Counted from the stretch's first letter, positions 25,130 through 32,170 are shown. The stretch is 60,593 bases of DNA from CAZQLW01 sp964639875 (GCA_964639875.1 CAZXEM010000001.1:1-60593), one strand, 5' to 3'. The notes: a model not told the origin generated them from the letters alone. Numbers and translations are program-made.

Positions 25130-25465
25130 TTACCAACGTATTCTGATTCTATTTTTGTGTCCGTGCCCATGTTTATGACCATGTTTATGTCCATGATGAG
25201 ACCCATGCTTATGTCCATTATATTTATGCCCATGATGATAACCTCCATGGCTATGAGAACCATTGTGCGGATGACAATGATTTTTATAACCATGTCCATG
25301 ACAATTCTTTTTATTCTGATTTACTTGGTAATGTACTGGGGGTGTTCTAAAAGCAAAGCCCACTCCGTATGGTTCAATACAACCAGTAGTACCAACAGCA
25401 ATCACTCCCGCTAATAATAATTCTAATCCTAATCTAGATTTTTTCTTTTCTTCTTTCATTTCCAT
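25130..25465 (-). CDS. Lipoprotein island gene 7: His-rich metal-binding lipoprotein
   Basis: The start is placed at ATG 25465 (MEMKEEKKK) behind GGAGGAAAATAAA. The ATG at 25483 overlaps that site. The signal peptide ends AVGTTGC. The mature chain begins IEPYGVGFAFRT. It then becomes a Gly/His/Lys tract with more than 25 His residues (NHCHPHNGSHSHGG, HGHKHGHKHGHGHK). A strong divalent-metal (Zn, Ni, Cu) buffer at the cell surface is likely. It shares the pattern GxGFxF...NQxKKxCHxH...KxCHPHxG with gene 5 and is its paralogue. Confidence 0.72.
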   Translation of the reverse strand: MEMKEEKKKSRLGLELLLAGVIAVGTTGCIEPYGVGFAFRTPPVHYQVNQNKKNCHGHGYKNHCHPHNGSHSHGGYHHGHKYNGHKHGSHHGHKHGHKHGHGHKNRIRIRW

Positions 25466-25488
25466 TTTTATTTTCCTCCTCATGATTC

Positions 25489-25839
25489 TTAATCTGCTCT
25501 AAGTTTTTTCTCTATTCCTTGAGCCAGTTTTATAATCTCAGTTGCTATTGCTCCCATCTCTAAAGGCATGGGTTCAATTTTTAAGATCTGGGCTCCAGGA
25601 CATTTATATAAATCGACACCTTCAGCTAGATAACCTTTATGGGCAATTTTACTCAAGTCTCCTGGAATTCTAACCAAGTCTGCAATTCCATCTCCATTAC
25701 AATCTAACACACCCCATGGTTGATAACCACTAGGGGATATGTTCAGACTGTACGGTTGATTTCCTTTTGGTTCTTGCGGTTTACAGGCAGTTATACCTAA
25801 AGCTAAAGCCGCACTCAATAATAATATTTTATAATCCAT
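25489..25839 (-). CDS. Lipoprotein island gene 6: lipoprotein with DxNxDG loop
   Basis: I use ATG 25839 (MDYKILLLSAALALGITAC). The longer reading frame upstream overlaps gene 5 and encodes no sensible N-terminus. The 116-residue product has lipobox GITAC and then KPQEPKGNQPYS. The loop LDCNGDGIADLV resembles calcium-binding DxNxDGxxD repeats. A conserved-looking stretch (YKCPGAQILKIEPMPLEM) and a helical end follow. Surface-anchored by prediction; function unknown. Confidence 0.7.
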   Translation of the reverse strand: MDYKILLLSAALALGITACKPQEPKGNQPYSLNISPSGYQPWGVLDCNGDGIADLVRIPGDLSKIAHKGYLAEGVDLYKCPGAQILKIEPMPLEMGAIATEIIKLAQGIEKKLRAD

Positions 25840-25855
25840 TTTTATTAGTCTCCAT

Positions 25856-26083
25856 TTACCAACTTCTTCTTTGACGATAATTGTTACAAGTATCATGATG
25901 AGTATGCCAACCATCATGGGGGTGACATTGTTTCTCATTACAATGATAATGACATTCTTTCTTTTGATTGTAACGGAAACCCATTCCACCAAAAGAAGCG
26001 GAAAGATTTCCTCCGCAACCGGCCATTAAAGCAGGGATAGCAATTATCAAAGATACTTTTTTGATTTTTTCAGTTAATGACAT
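25856..26083 (-). CDS. Lipoprotein island gene 5: small His/Cys-rich lipoprotein
   Basis: The product has 75 residues. The signal peptide ends ALMAGC. The mature part has SFGGMGFRYNQKKECHYHCNEK and then QCHPHDGWHTHHDTC, which means four Cys and eight or more His in a short stretch. Tight metal binding is likely. Its motif order matches gene 7, so the pair arose by duplication. The four Cys could also be two disulfides. Confidence 0.68.
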   Translation of the reverse strand: MSLTEKIKKVSLIIAIPALMAGCGGNLSASFGGMGFRYNQKKECHYHCNEKQCHPHDGWHTHHDTCNNYRQRRSW

Positions 26084-26089
26084 TTTATC

Positions 26090-26524
26090 TTATTCCATGA
26101 AATTACTAGCTTTCCAATAATGTCTAATCAATTCTGCAGTTGCAGTCTGGTCTAAACTTTTTCCTGAAGCTACTGGACCGTCTCCAGAAACTAGGTTTCT
26201 TTCACGCATACATTTTCTAGCAACTCTTACTGATTCTCCCATTACTGCTACTTCATCAATACTTTTGAAAGGAGATTGTTCTGCAGCTTTTCCTTGTAAA
26301 TAGAAACAAGCATGTGATTCACTTATTTTTCCATTCTTGCCGTATAATGAAATTGCTTCTTGAGCCATCTCTTGCCAAGGTTGCATTTCGTTTCTTTCAA
26401 CAGAATGATTATAAGAATCATTTCCGCTCATTGTTTTTTCCAAACCTGCAGTTACACATGCAGTTCCAGTTAGTGTTATTGTAGCTGATGCCAAAATTGG
26501 CATTATCATTTTTTCATATTTCAT
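26090..26524 (-). CDS. Lipoprotein island gene 4: lipoprotein
   Basis: The product has 144 residues. The hydrophobic signal ends TLTGTAC (Cys 23). The mature part is helical, with the pattern EMAQEAISLYGKNGKISESHACFYLQGKAAE and further Cys residues (ARKCMRERN). The segment SGDGPVASGK is a likely loop. The start MKYEKM resembles that of gene 9. It follows gene 3 by about 13 bp. No family is recognised. Confidence 0.65.
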   Translation of the reverse strand: MKYEKMIMPILASATITLTGTACVTAGLEKTMSGNDSYNHSVERNEMQPWQEMAQEAISLYGKNGKISESHACFYLQGKAAEQSPFKSIDEVAVMGESVRVARKCMRERNLVSGDGPVASGKSLDQTATAELIRHYWKASNFME

Positions 26525-26537
26525 TTTATTTTCACCT

Positions 26538-26927
26538 TTATTCTTGTTTTAGATTTTCATTAAATCTTTTCATAATCCCGTATTGTGGATAAACTAATGA
26601 TTCTATTTTAGCAGAAAACAATTTTGTTTCATCTTTACTTAAGAAATGAACTTTATCACCAGAAATGTAATCCTTATCATTTTTATTTAAAACTGCAACT
26701 ACTTGTTTTTCAAGTTGATGGTTTTTAATGTAAGATCCCATTTGTGAAGATAAGCTAAATAAAGGTGATTCTTGTCTTAATCTTGCGAATTTACCTATTT
26801 CACTTTCTCCATCAACCTCACTAAATATCCCATAGGCATAATTTTCTGGACTTGAGTTTGGATGCTTAGCTAAGAATGAATAATCACCTTCAACATTTTC
26901 AACTTTCAATATTTTTAATAGTGTCAT
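26538..26927 (-). CDS. Lipoprotein island gene 3: hypothetical protein
   Basis: The product has 129 residues and no signal peptide. It is soluble and mixed alpha/beta (VVAVLNKNDKDYISGDKVHFLSKDETKLF). GAGGG lies before the ATG. It begins MTL like gene 8, but the rest shows no clear similarity. It probably acts inside the cell. No family recognised. Confidence 0.6.
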   Translation of the reverse strand: MTLLKILKVENVEGDYSFLAKHPNSSPENYAYGIFSEVDGESEIGKFARLRQESPLFSLSSQMGSYIKNHQLEKQVVAVLNKNDKDYISGDKVHFLSKDETKLFSAKIESLVYPQYGIMKRFNENLKQE

Positions 26928-26930
26928 TTT

Positions 26931-27266
26931 CTATATCCCTCTTAATATTCTTAACAAACCTTGTGCTTTACTTTTTGATTCTGTTCTTGAAGCATAAGCT
27001 ACTTGAGAATCAATAAAGTTCCATCCTCTTGGATGAATTTCCATGTTTACAGTTTCTTCTAATTTTTCAACAACTGTACTAATGTCTAAGTTTTTTAGGT
27101 ATTCACTAGACCGTTCATCAATACACATTATATCTGCTTTATTTCCTAAGTCTCTTCTCATTAATTTGTCAACAACGTGATCAAAGTAAAATGATGCTGG
27201 GATTCTTTTATGAGGTCCTACATTTGCATCTTCAGGAATTTGTTTCTTTATTTTTGAATAACTCAT
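26931..27266 (-). CDS. Lipoprotein island gene 2: small protein, paralogue of gene 11
   Basis: The product has 111 residues and no signal. It begins MSYSKIKKQIPEDANVG and ends SKSKAQGLLRILRGI, parallel to the 98-residue protein at 23642-23938. The start overlaps the stop of the preceding lipoprotein gene by 4 bp, the same arrangement as its paralogue. Two copies of a lipoprotein plus this partner suggest a module that was duplicated. Function unknown. Confidence 0.65.
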   Translation of the reverse strand: MSYSKIKKQIPEDANVGPHKRIPASFYFDHVVDKLMRRDLGNKADIMCIDERSSEYLKNLDISTVVEKLEETVNMEIHPRGWNFIDSQVAYASRTESKSKAQGLLRILRGI

Positions 27267-27547
27267 CTTTTCAAATATACCTCTGCACAGATTTGATCGC
27301 CTTGTCTCTTGTATCTTGTCATTGTATTCTCTAATGTTACTTCTCCGCCTTTGCCTTCAGTTAAATAATCAGCAATCATTGTTTTAGCTTCATATTCAGT
27401 CATATCTCTTTTAGTAGAAACATCGCCAACACTAGAACAAGCTCTAGCAAGAACTCCGCCATTTAATTCTCTAATTTCTGGTTTCAATGTAGTTGCACAG
27501 CCCCCAAGTACTAAAGCTGCAATTCCAGTTAAAATCATTTTTTTCAT
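27263..27547 (-). CDS. Lipoprotein island gene 1: lipoprotein
   Basis: First gene of the island, 94 residues. The lipobox is ALVLGGC, followed by ATTLKPEIRELNGG. CATT also follows the lipobox of gene 15. One further Cys pair member (ARACSSVG) and a beta-like end (QICAEVYLKR) are seen. The ribosome-binding site GAGGG is 8-9 nt before the ATG. It is divergent from the AbrB/PhoU-like gene. Confidence 0.7.
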   Translation of the reverse strand: MKKMILTGIAALVLGGCATTLKPEIRELNGGVLARACSSVGDVSTKRDMTEYEAKTMIADYLTEGKGGEVTLENTMTRYKRQGDQICAEVYLKR

Positions 27548-27587
27548 TTTTAATTTCCCTCTTTGTTATAGCTTAGTAGTAACAATG

Positions 27588-27629
27588 GTTATTTAACTAT
27601 CTTTTTACTATCTTCCATATCTTAGATAT
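27588..27629. promoter_or_regulatory. Divergent promoter region with operator-like repeats
   Basis: On the minus strand AGTTAAATAA (27588-27597) is a candidate TATA for the lipoprotein island. CTATCTT occurs at 27597-27603 and 27608-27614, and ATATCTT at 27617-27623, about one helical turn apart. The last copy is part of the palindrome ATATCT-T-AGATAT (27617-27629). It sits 15 bp upstream of the TATA box (27644-27651) of the AbrB/PhoU-like gene. This is a good candidate operator for that regulator. Confidence 0.45.
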
Positions 27630-27673
27630 TAAAAACAGAAAAGTTTAAATAAAAACAAAACTAAAATCAAAAT

Positions 27674-28537
27674 ATGAACAGAAAATTAATCAAACAGGGT
27701 GGAACTGGACTTACATTATACGTTCCCAAGAAGTGGGTGGATCGATTAAAACTTAAACCAGGAGATGAAGTTTCAGTAGAAGAAGATGGAAACAAACTTA
27801 TTCTTAGTCCAGAGACTGTACTTAAAGAGAAAAAAATTAAACTTGATGCCACCAAACTTGATGAAAACTCTTTAAGAATTGCTTTATCTTTACTTTATTG
27901 GCAAGGTTACAATAAAATAGAAATAACAAACAAAGATAAATTTTCTTTTCTAGGTATTAACAAAGTAGTTGATAATTTTATTGGGATGGTAATTACAGAT
28001 CAATCTGATCATAAAGTAACCATTGAAAATACTATCAAAGAAAATGTTAAAAATGTGGATAAAATTATTAACAAATTATTCATTACTGTGAAATACATGT
28101 TTTCCTATTTGTTAAATAACTTTTCTAAAAATTTAGAGAATGATTTAGAAATTTTAGAACTTAGAAATTCAATCTTAAAACAAGGTAATTATTGTCAAAA
28201 ATTGATTTTTGTTAATAATTTTGGTAAAGAAAAAACTTATGAATATGTGGTCGTAGTTCTAATGTTAAAAAAGATTTCAGGTTCGTTATTTTTCTTATCA
28301 AAAAATAAACTACATTTAAAAAAGACAGAAGCATACTTAAAAAGATCTTTTGACTGGTTTGAAAATTTACACAATAGTTATCTTAAGAAAGATCCTACTA
28401 CTTCTTTAGAAATTTATGAATTATTAAACAAAGAAAAGATTAAACTCTACAAGGAGCAAAATGAGAACGTTATTTTTGGAGGAATGATTGAACATATGTT
28501 TAGTTTATCGCTAAGAGTTAGCAGCATTAATCTTTAG
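27674..28537 (+). CDS. AbrB-type DNA-binding protein with PhoU-like helical domain
   Basis: The product has 287 residues. The N-terminus (about 1-48) is a swapped-hairpin AbrB/SpoVT domain (KQGGTGLTLYVPKKWVDRLKLKPGDEVSV). The remainder is helical and resembles the PhoU-like part of archaeal AbrB-PhoU regulators (YLKRSFDWFENLHNSYLKKD and similar). It is probably a dimeric transcription regulator. The TATA at 27644-27651 is about 25 nt upstream, so translation is leaderless. Being divergent from the lipoprotein island, it may control the island and itself; that is an inference. A phosphate link cannot be assumed, as no Pst genes are near. Confidence 0.75.
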   Translation: MNRKLIKQGGTGLTLYVPKKWVDRLKLKPGDEVSVEEDGNKLILSPETVLKEKKIKLDATKLDENSLRIALSLLYWQGYNKIEITNKDKFSFLGINKVVDNFIGMVITDQSDHKVTIENTIKENVKNVDKIINKLFITVKYMFSYLLNNFSKNLENDLEILELRNSILKQGNYCQKLIFVNNFGKEKTYEYVVVVLMLKKISGSLFFLSKNKLHLKKTEAYLKRSFDWFENLHNSYLKKDPTTSLEIYELLNKEKIKLYKEQNENVIFGGMIEHMFSLSLRVSSINL

Positions 28538-28563
28538 TTTAAAAAAAAGAGCCCCGGGCGAGA

Positions 28564-28648
28564 CTTTCAGAATGATTCCGCTTGATTCGCAGTGCGTTGG
28601 GTTTTATACCCAACCCGCTCTTGCGTATCAAATGAGCGTAACCATTTG
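28564..28648 (-). other. 85-nt T-loop intron (position 59/60) of tRNA-Thr
   Basis: Same length, position and bulge-helix-bulge layout as in tRNA-Ser: TTCA/TGAA central helix with bulges ACC and AGT. An internal stem is GTTGGGT/ACCCAAC here and GTTGAAC/GTTCAAC in tRNA-Ser. That is three paired changes that keep the helix. Confidence 0.8.
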
Positions 28649-28670
28649 GTTGAACTCGCGACCTCCTGAT

Positions 28671-28718
28671 ATCTTGATGTGCTTTGGATTAATTTTGTAA
28701 ACACATCCGATAGAGATT
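28671..28718 (-). other. 48-nt anticodon-loop intron (37/38) of tRNA-Thr
   Basis: GATGTG/CACATC forms the intron stem. ATCT/AGAT forms the short helix near the splice sites, consistent with a canonical bulge-helix-bulge. Confidence 0.75.
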
Positions 28719-28811
28719 TACAAGTCAGGTGCTATAGCCACTAAGCCACCGGGGCAATACATGCTTGGTAACTTAAGGGGACTAAGAGAGCAACGCGAAC
28801 GCATGTCGCCT

Positions 28812-28855
28812 GTCTTATCAAATGGGACTCCATTTGCCATCTAAGCTACCGGGGC
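28812..28855 (-). repeat. Extra tRNA-Thr-like 5' end with D-arm
   Basis: GCCCCGGTAGCTTAGATGGC closely matches the first bases of tRNA-Thr, including TATTG just before it. It continues into a hairpin CAAATGG/CCATTTG, similar to the T-loop intron's CAAATG/CATTTG, and then AAGAC. No matching anticodon or T-arm follows, so it is not a whole tRNA. The minus-strand TATA at 28877-28890 is positioned to start transcription here. Confidence 0.7.
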
Positions 28856-28876
28856 AATATCAAGGATTTTATTTAC

Positions 28877-28890
28877 TCTATTTATTAACT
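28877..28890 (-). promoter_or_regulatory. TATA box upstream of the tRNA-Thr unit
   Basis: AGTTAATAAATAG on the minus strand lies about 25-30 nt before the extra 5' copy at 28855 and about 125 nt before tRNA-Thr itself. No TATA-like sequence is seen between the copy and the tRNA. Confidence 0.45.
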
Positions 28891-28958
28891 TTTTGGAAAA
28901 AACAAGCTTAAGAAAAACCAAAACCTTATAAAATCACGAAATTTCCTCATAAACAACA

Positions 28959-29711
28959 ATGCAAGAACAAATATTAGATTTGCTTATTGAAAAAGAGGAT
29001 GTTACCTGGAGAACAATCCTGTTCGATCTTGTTAAGACTGAACAGATGGACCCCTGGGATGTTAATTTAAGTCTACTAACAAAAAAATATATTGATTTGA
29101 TCAAAAAAATGCAGGAACATGACCTGAAAATTTCTGGAAAAGTTCTTCTTGCTGCTGCGTTTTTGTTAAAAATCAAATCTGCCCATTTCTTAGATCATGA
29201 CATTACTAACCTTGATAAGTTAATGCAACAAACTGAAGATCAATGGGAAGATGATTTGTTTGATTTCTCTGAATTGGGCTACGTTCCTGATAAAAAGAAA
29301 CGAGAAAAACATCAATTTACACTAATTCCGAGACAACCTCAACCCAGAGATAGAAAAGTTTCTATCCACGATTTGGTTAACGCATTACAAAACGCAATGC
29401 AATCAAGGAAAAGAATTCTTGCTAAACAAAAACCAGTAAAATATAATCGCCCTAAAAGAACAATGGACATTATGGAAGTTATCCGTGATTTGTATCACAA
29501 AATTGCATTTTATACTCATAAAAAAGAAAGAAAAAATTTAACTTTCTCACAATTATTACCACCAGAAGCAAAAAAGAGAGATAAAGTGTACACATTCATC
29601 CCATTATTACATTTAGAAAGTCAACAAAAGATTTCTACAAAACAAGCAGAACCATTCAACGAAATTCATGTTAAGTTAATAGATAAAAAAATTAAAGCAA
29701 AAGCAAAATAA
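28959..29711 (+). CDS. scpA: Segregation and condensation protein ScpA
   Basis: Kleisin partner of SMC in chromosome organisation. The product has 250 residues. The ScpA N-terminal block is clear (LLIEKEDVTWRTILFDLVKTEQMDPWDVNLSLLTKKYI, GKVLLAAAFLLKIKSAHFL). A middle linker and a C-terminal winged-helix region (TFSQLLPPE ... FIPLLHLESQQKI) follow. A TATA at 28925-28933 fits a leaderless start. No smc gene is visible here. It is followed by a HerA-like ATPase in the same direction. Confidence 0.9.
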   Translation: MQEQILDLLIEKEDVTWRTILFDLVKTEQMDPWDVNLSLLTKKYIDLIKKMQEHDLKISGKVLLAAAFLLKIKSAHFLDHDITNLDKLMQQTEDQWEDDLFDFSELGYVPDKKKREKHQFTLIPRQPQPRDRKVSIHDLVNALQNAMQSRKRILAKQKPVKYNRPKRTMDIMEVIRDLYHKIAFYTHKKERKNLTFSQLLPPEAKKRDKVYTFIPLLHLESQQKISTKQAEPFNEIHVKLIDKKIKAKAK

Positions 29712-29783
29712 AAATTGATTTATAACAAAAAAAAGCTAAATAAACCATAATCTTTTTATTCTCATCTGTTTTCATCTACTTTA

Positions 29784-31136
29784 ATGGTGTTTGATGTTAT
29801 TATTGGCAGAAGTAAGAAAGACGTTGCCAAATTCGGAAAAAGAGGTACAGTATTCTTAGCTAAACAGTATGTTAAGATGGGTCAAACCACTGCCCTTTCT
29901 AATCCAGTCTACTTAGATGTTGCTGGTGCACACGTAGTTTTTATTGTTGGTAAACGTGGATCTGGTAAATCTTATACTATGGGAAGTATTGCAGAAGGAT
30001 TAGCAGACCTACCACAAGAAATTAAACAAAACCTGGCTATTGTTCTCCTAGATACGATGGGGATTTATTGGACAATGAAATATCCCAATTTTCAAGATGC
30101 AGAATTAGTAAAAAAGTGGGGTTTTGAAACAAAAGGGTTAGATGTAAAAATTTATACCCCTTCAGGATTTTATTACAAGTATAAAGATGAAGGAATTCCA
30201 ACAGATTTCCCATTTTCGTTAAGACCAATAGAAGTTTCACCTAACGATTGGTGTACATCATTCAACTTAGATCCAAACTCAGCGGCAGGAGTTTTAATTA
30301 CTAAATCCGTGCAAACACTTAACAAGAAAGAAGAAAGTTACGATTTAGATCAACTAATGGAAATTGTTAAAAATGATCCAGAAAGTGATCGAGTTACTAT
30401 TAGCGTTGTGATGAACGAATTTGAAAAAGCTAAAGGATGGCAAATATTTTCCAAAGAAGGGACAAGGTTAAAAGAAATTGTAGCGGGTGGACAAGTTACA
30501 ATTTTAGATGTAAGTCCTTATGCTACAATGGCTTCTGGTTGGGAAATTAAAAATTTAGTTATTGGCATTATCTGCAGAAGTTTATTCCAACAACGAATGT
30601 TAGCAAGAAAAACTGAAGAGTTCAAATCTGTTGATGCCGCGATGCATTACTTTTCTAAAGATGTTAAAGAAAAAATGGAAGATCCTTTAGTTTGGGTAGC
30701 GATTGACGAAGCGCACGAAGCTCTTCCCCATGATGGTAAAACCGCCGCTTCAGATGCATTGATCACTATTCTCCGTGAAGGAAGACAGCCAGGAATAAGT
30801 TTAATCTTAGCAACGCAACAGCCAGCAAAAATCCATACCGACGTAATGACTCAGTCTGATACAGTTATTGCGCACCGGTTAACTGCAAAAATGGACACCG
30901 AGGCTCTGGGCATGTTAATGCAAAGTTATATGCGTTCAGGATTAGATGAAGAAATAAACGGATTACCAAGACTAAAAGGAGCAGCTGTACTTTTTGATGA
31001 TGCTAATGAAAGATTGTTTCCTGTGCAAATGCGACCTAGATTTACTTGGCATGGCGGTGGATCTCCAACAGCAATAAGAGAACGGAAAGGACAAACTAGC
31101 GATACAATAAAAAAATTGAAAGAAATGGATTTGTAG
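29784..31136 (+). CDS. HerA-like/DUF87 P-loop ATPase
   Basis: Hexameric DNA-pump-type ATPase of 450 residues. The Walker A is GKRGSGKS (56-63), the Walker B VWVAIDEAHEAL, and a sensor-like ATQQPAKI follows with an arginine region HRLTAKMD. The N-terminus has a HAS-barrel-like beta stretch. The C-terminus ends in a Lys-rich helix. HerA proteins act with NurA in end resection, but no nurA neighbour is seen, so it may serve chromosome segregation with ScpA or another task. Confidence 0.85.
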   Translation: MVFDVIIGRSKKDVAKFGKRGTVFLAKQYVKMGQTTALSNPVYLDVAGAHVVFIVGKRGSGKSYTMGSIAEGLADLPQEIKQNLAIVLLDTMGIYWTMKYPNFQDAELVKKWGFETKGLDVKIYTPSGFYYKYKDEGIPTDFPFSLRPIEVSPNDWCTSFNLDPNSAAGVLITKSVQTLNKKEESYDLDQLMEIVKNDPESDRVTISVVMNEFEKAKGWQIFSKEGTRLKEIVAGGQVTILDVSPYATMASGWEIKNLVIGIICRSLFQQRMLARKTEEFKSVDAAMHYFSKDVKEKMEDPLVWVAIDEAHEALPHDGKTAASDALITILREGRQPGISLILATQQPAKIHTDVMTQSDTVIAHRLTAKMDTEALGMLMQSYMRSGLDEEINGLPRLKGAAVLFDDANERLFPVQMRPRFTWHGGGSPTAIRERKGQTSDTIKKLKEMDL

Positions 31137-31156
31137 AATTCTTATTTTGAATAATG

Positions 31157-31214
31157 AACCCAACGCATAACGCCTTTGATCATAGTCTCACAAAGGAAGT
31201 GCAACGTTGGGGTT
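31157..31214. repeat. Structured intergenic element with CCCAACG/CGTTGGG ends
   Basis: AACCCAACG at the left pairs with CGTTGGGGTT at the right. Inside, CCTTTG and CAAAGG form a second hairpin. It lies between convergent genes. The minus-strand text CCAACGTTGCACTTCC resembles the tRNA-Ser 5' end CCAACGTCGCATCC. It could be a bidirectional terminator or a tRNA-derived fragment. Confidence 0.5.
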
Positions 31215-31270
31215 ATATGTCTAAAAACAAAGCGTATTTAAAAATTTAATCTTTTTTTAGAAAATATTGA

Positions 31271-32170
31271 TCACATTGCTTCTAATCTTTTAATCCGGTC
31301 ATTAATTGGCGGATGTGTAGAATATAATTTTTTCATGAAAGATCTTTTACTTTTCCGAAATGGTGTGGAAATAAACAAATGAGCAGTAGCTTTATTAGCG
31401 TGATCTACTAATGGATCAGGATCCCCTTTAATTTTTTTTAATGCATCCGCTAACCCTTTCGGATATCTTGTTAGTAATGCTCCAGAAGCGTCAGCAAGAT
31501 ATTCCCTTTTCCGAGATATTGCTAACTTAATTGCTTCCCCTACTAAAGGAGCAAGAATTGCTAAAGCAATCCCCACAATTATAAAAATAATAGTTAATTG
31601 GCCACTATCTCTACTTTTTCCTCTTCTACCCCATAAGAAACTACGTAAGATAAAATCAGATAATAAAACTGTAATCCCTACCATTACTGCAGCTAACATC
31701 ATCACCCGAATGTCAAAATTTTTAATGTGTGACATTTCGTGAGCAATAACACCTTCTAATTCTAAACGATTCAGTTTATCAAGCAAGCCAGTAGTAACCG
31801 TAATTGAAGAATGTTCAGGATCTCGACCAGTTGCAAAAGCGTTCAAAGCATCATCTTCAATAACGTAAACTTTTGGTGGTTTTGCTAATCCAGCAGCGAT
31901 AGCTATCCCTTCTACGGTATTAATTAGATGAGTATATTTTGGTTTAGTAGCTACCTTGGCTTTAGTCATTGCTAAAATAGCGTTAGCACCACCGTAATAA
32001 CTAATTAAGAAATAAATTGTTCCAGCAACTACAGCTAAGCCAACCCCAAAATAAGTAGATCCGTAAAAGAACCCTACAACATAACCAATAAATATAACAA
32101 AAACCATAAAGAAAAAGATTAACAAATACGATTTTCTTTTGTTAGATGCAATTTCTTCATATATTCCCAT
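31271..32170 (-). CDS. htpX: HtpX-like zinc metalloprotease
   Basis: Membrane M48 protease for quality control of membrane proteins. The zinc site HEMSH is at 144-148 and the third ligand lies in REYLADASGA. Two N-terminal membrane helices and two more after the active site are present; the length is 299 residues. It is paired with lemA, 35 bp upstream on the same strand, a frequent pairing. Probably one operon starting at lemA. Confidence 0.93.
   Translation of the reverse strand: MGIYEEIASNKRKSYLLIFFFMVFVIFIGYVVGFFYGSTYFGVGLAVVAGTIYFLISYYGGANAILAMTKAKVATKPKYTHLINTVEGIAIAAGLAKPPKVYVIEDDALNAFATGRDPEHSSITVTTGLLDKLNRLELEGVIAHEMSHIKNFDIRVMMLAAVMVGITVLLSDFILRSFLWGRRGKSRDSGQLTIIFIIVGIALAILAPLVGEAIKLAISRKREYLADASGALLTRYPKGLADALKKIKGDPDPLVDHANKATAHLFISTPFRKSKRSFMKKLYSTHPPINDRIKRLEAM

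Larger units (their letters stand above)
28550..28755 (-). tRNA. tRNA-Thr(UGU) with two introns
   Basis: The acceptor stem is GCCCCGG/CCGGGGC with discriminator T, as usual for archaeal tRNA-Thr. The anticodon stem is CCTGA/TCAGG, the loop CTTGTAA, and the anticodon TGT. The T-stem is GCGAG/CTCGC. A 48-nt intron follows A37 (28671-28718) and an 85-nt intron interrupts the T-loop (28564-28648). Without them 73 nt remain, a normal length. CCA is not encoded. A second 5' end lies exactly 100 nt upstream. Confidence 0.9.

Noticed and set aside
25157..25414. Met-rich open frame on the plus strand
   Set aside because: The Met runs come from reading CAT (His) codons of the His-rich lipoprotein backwards. 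It is a shadow.
25840..25992. N-terminal extension of lipoprotein island gene 6
   Set aside because: The extra 51 codons overlap gene 5 in another frame. The lipoprotein signal peptide starts cleanly at ATG 25839.
21704..27547. Prophage or integrated plasmid
   Set aside because: No integrase, capsid, portal, terminase or replication gene is visible, and no att-like repeats bound the cluster. Composition looks like the flanks.
28756..28855. Complete second tRNA-Thr gene
   Set aside because: Only the acceptor 5' strand and a D-arm-like part are present. No matching anticodon stem, T-arm or 3' acceptor strand follows before the real tRNA begins.
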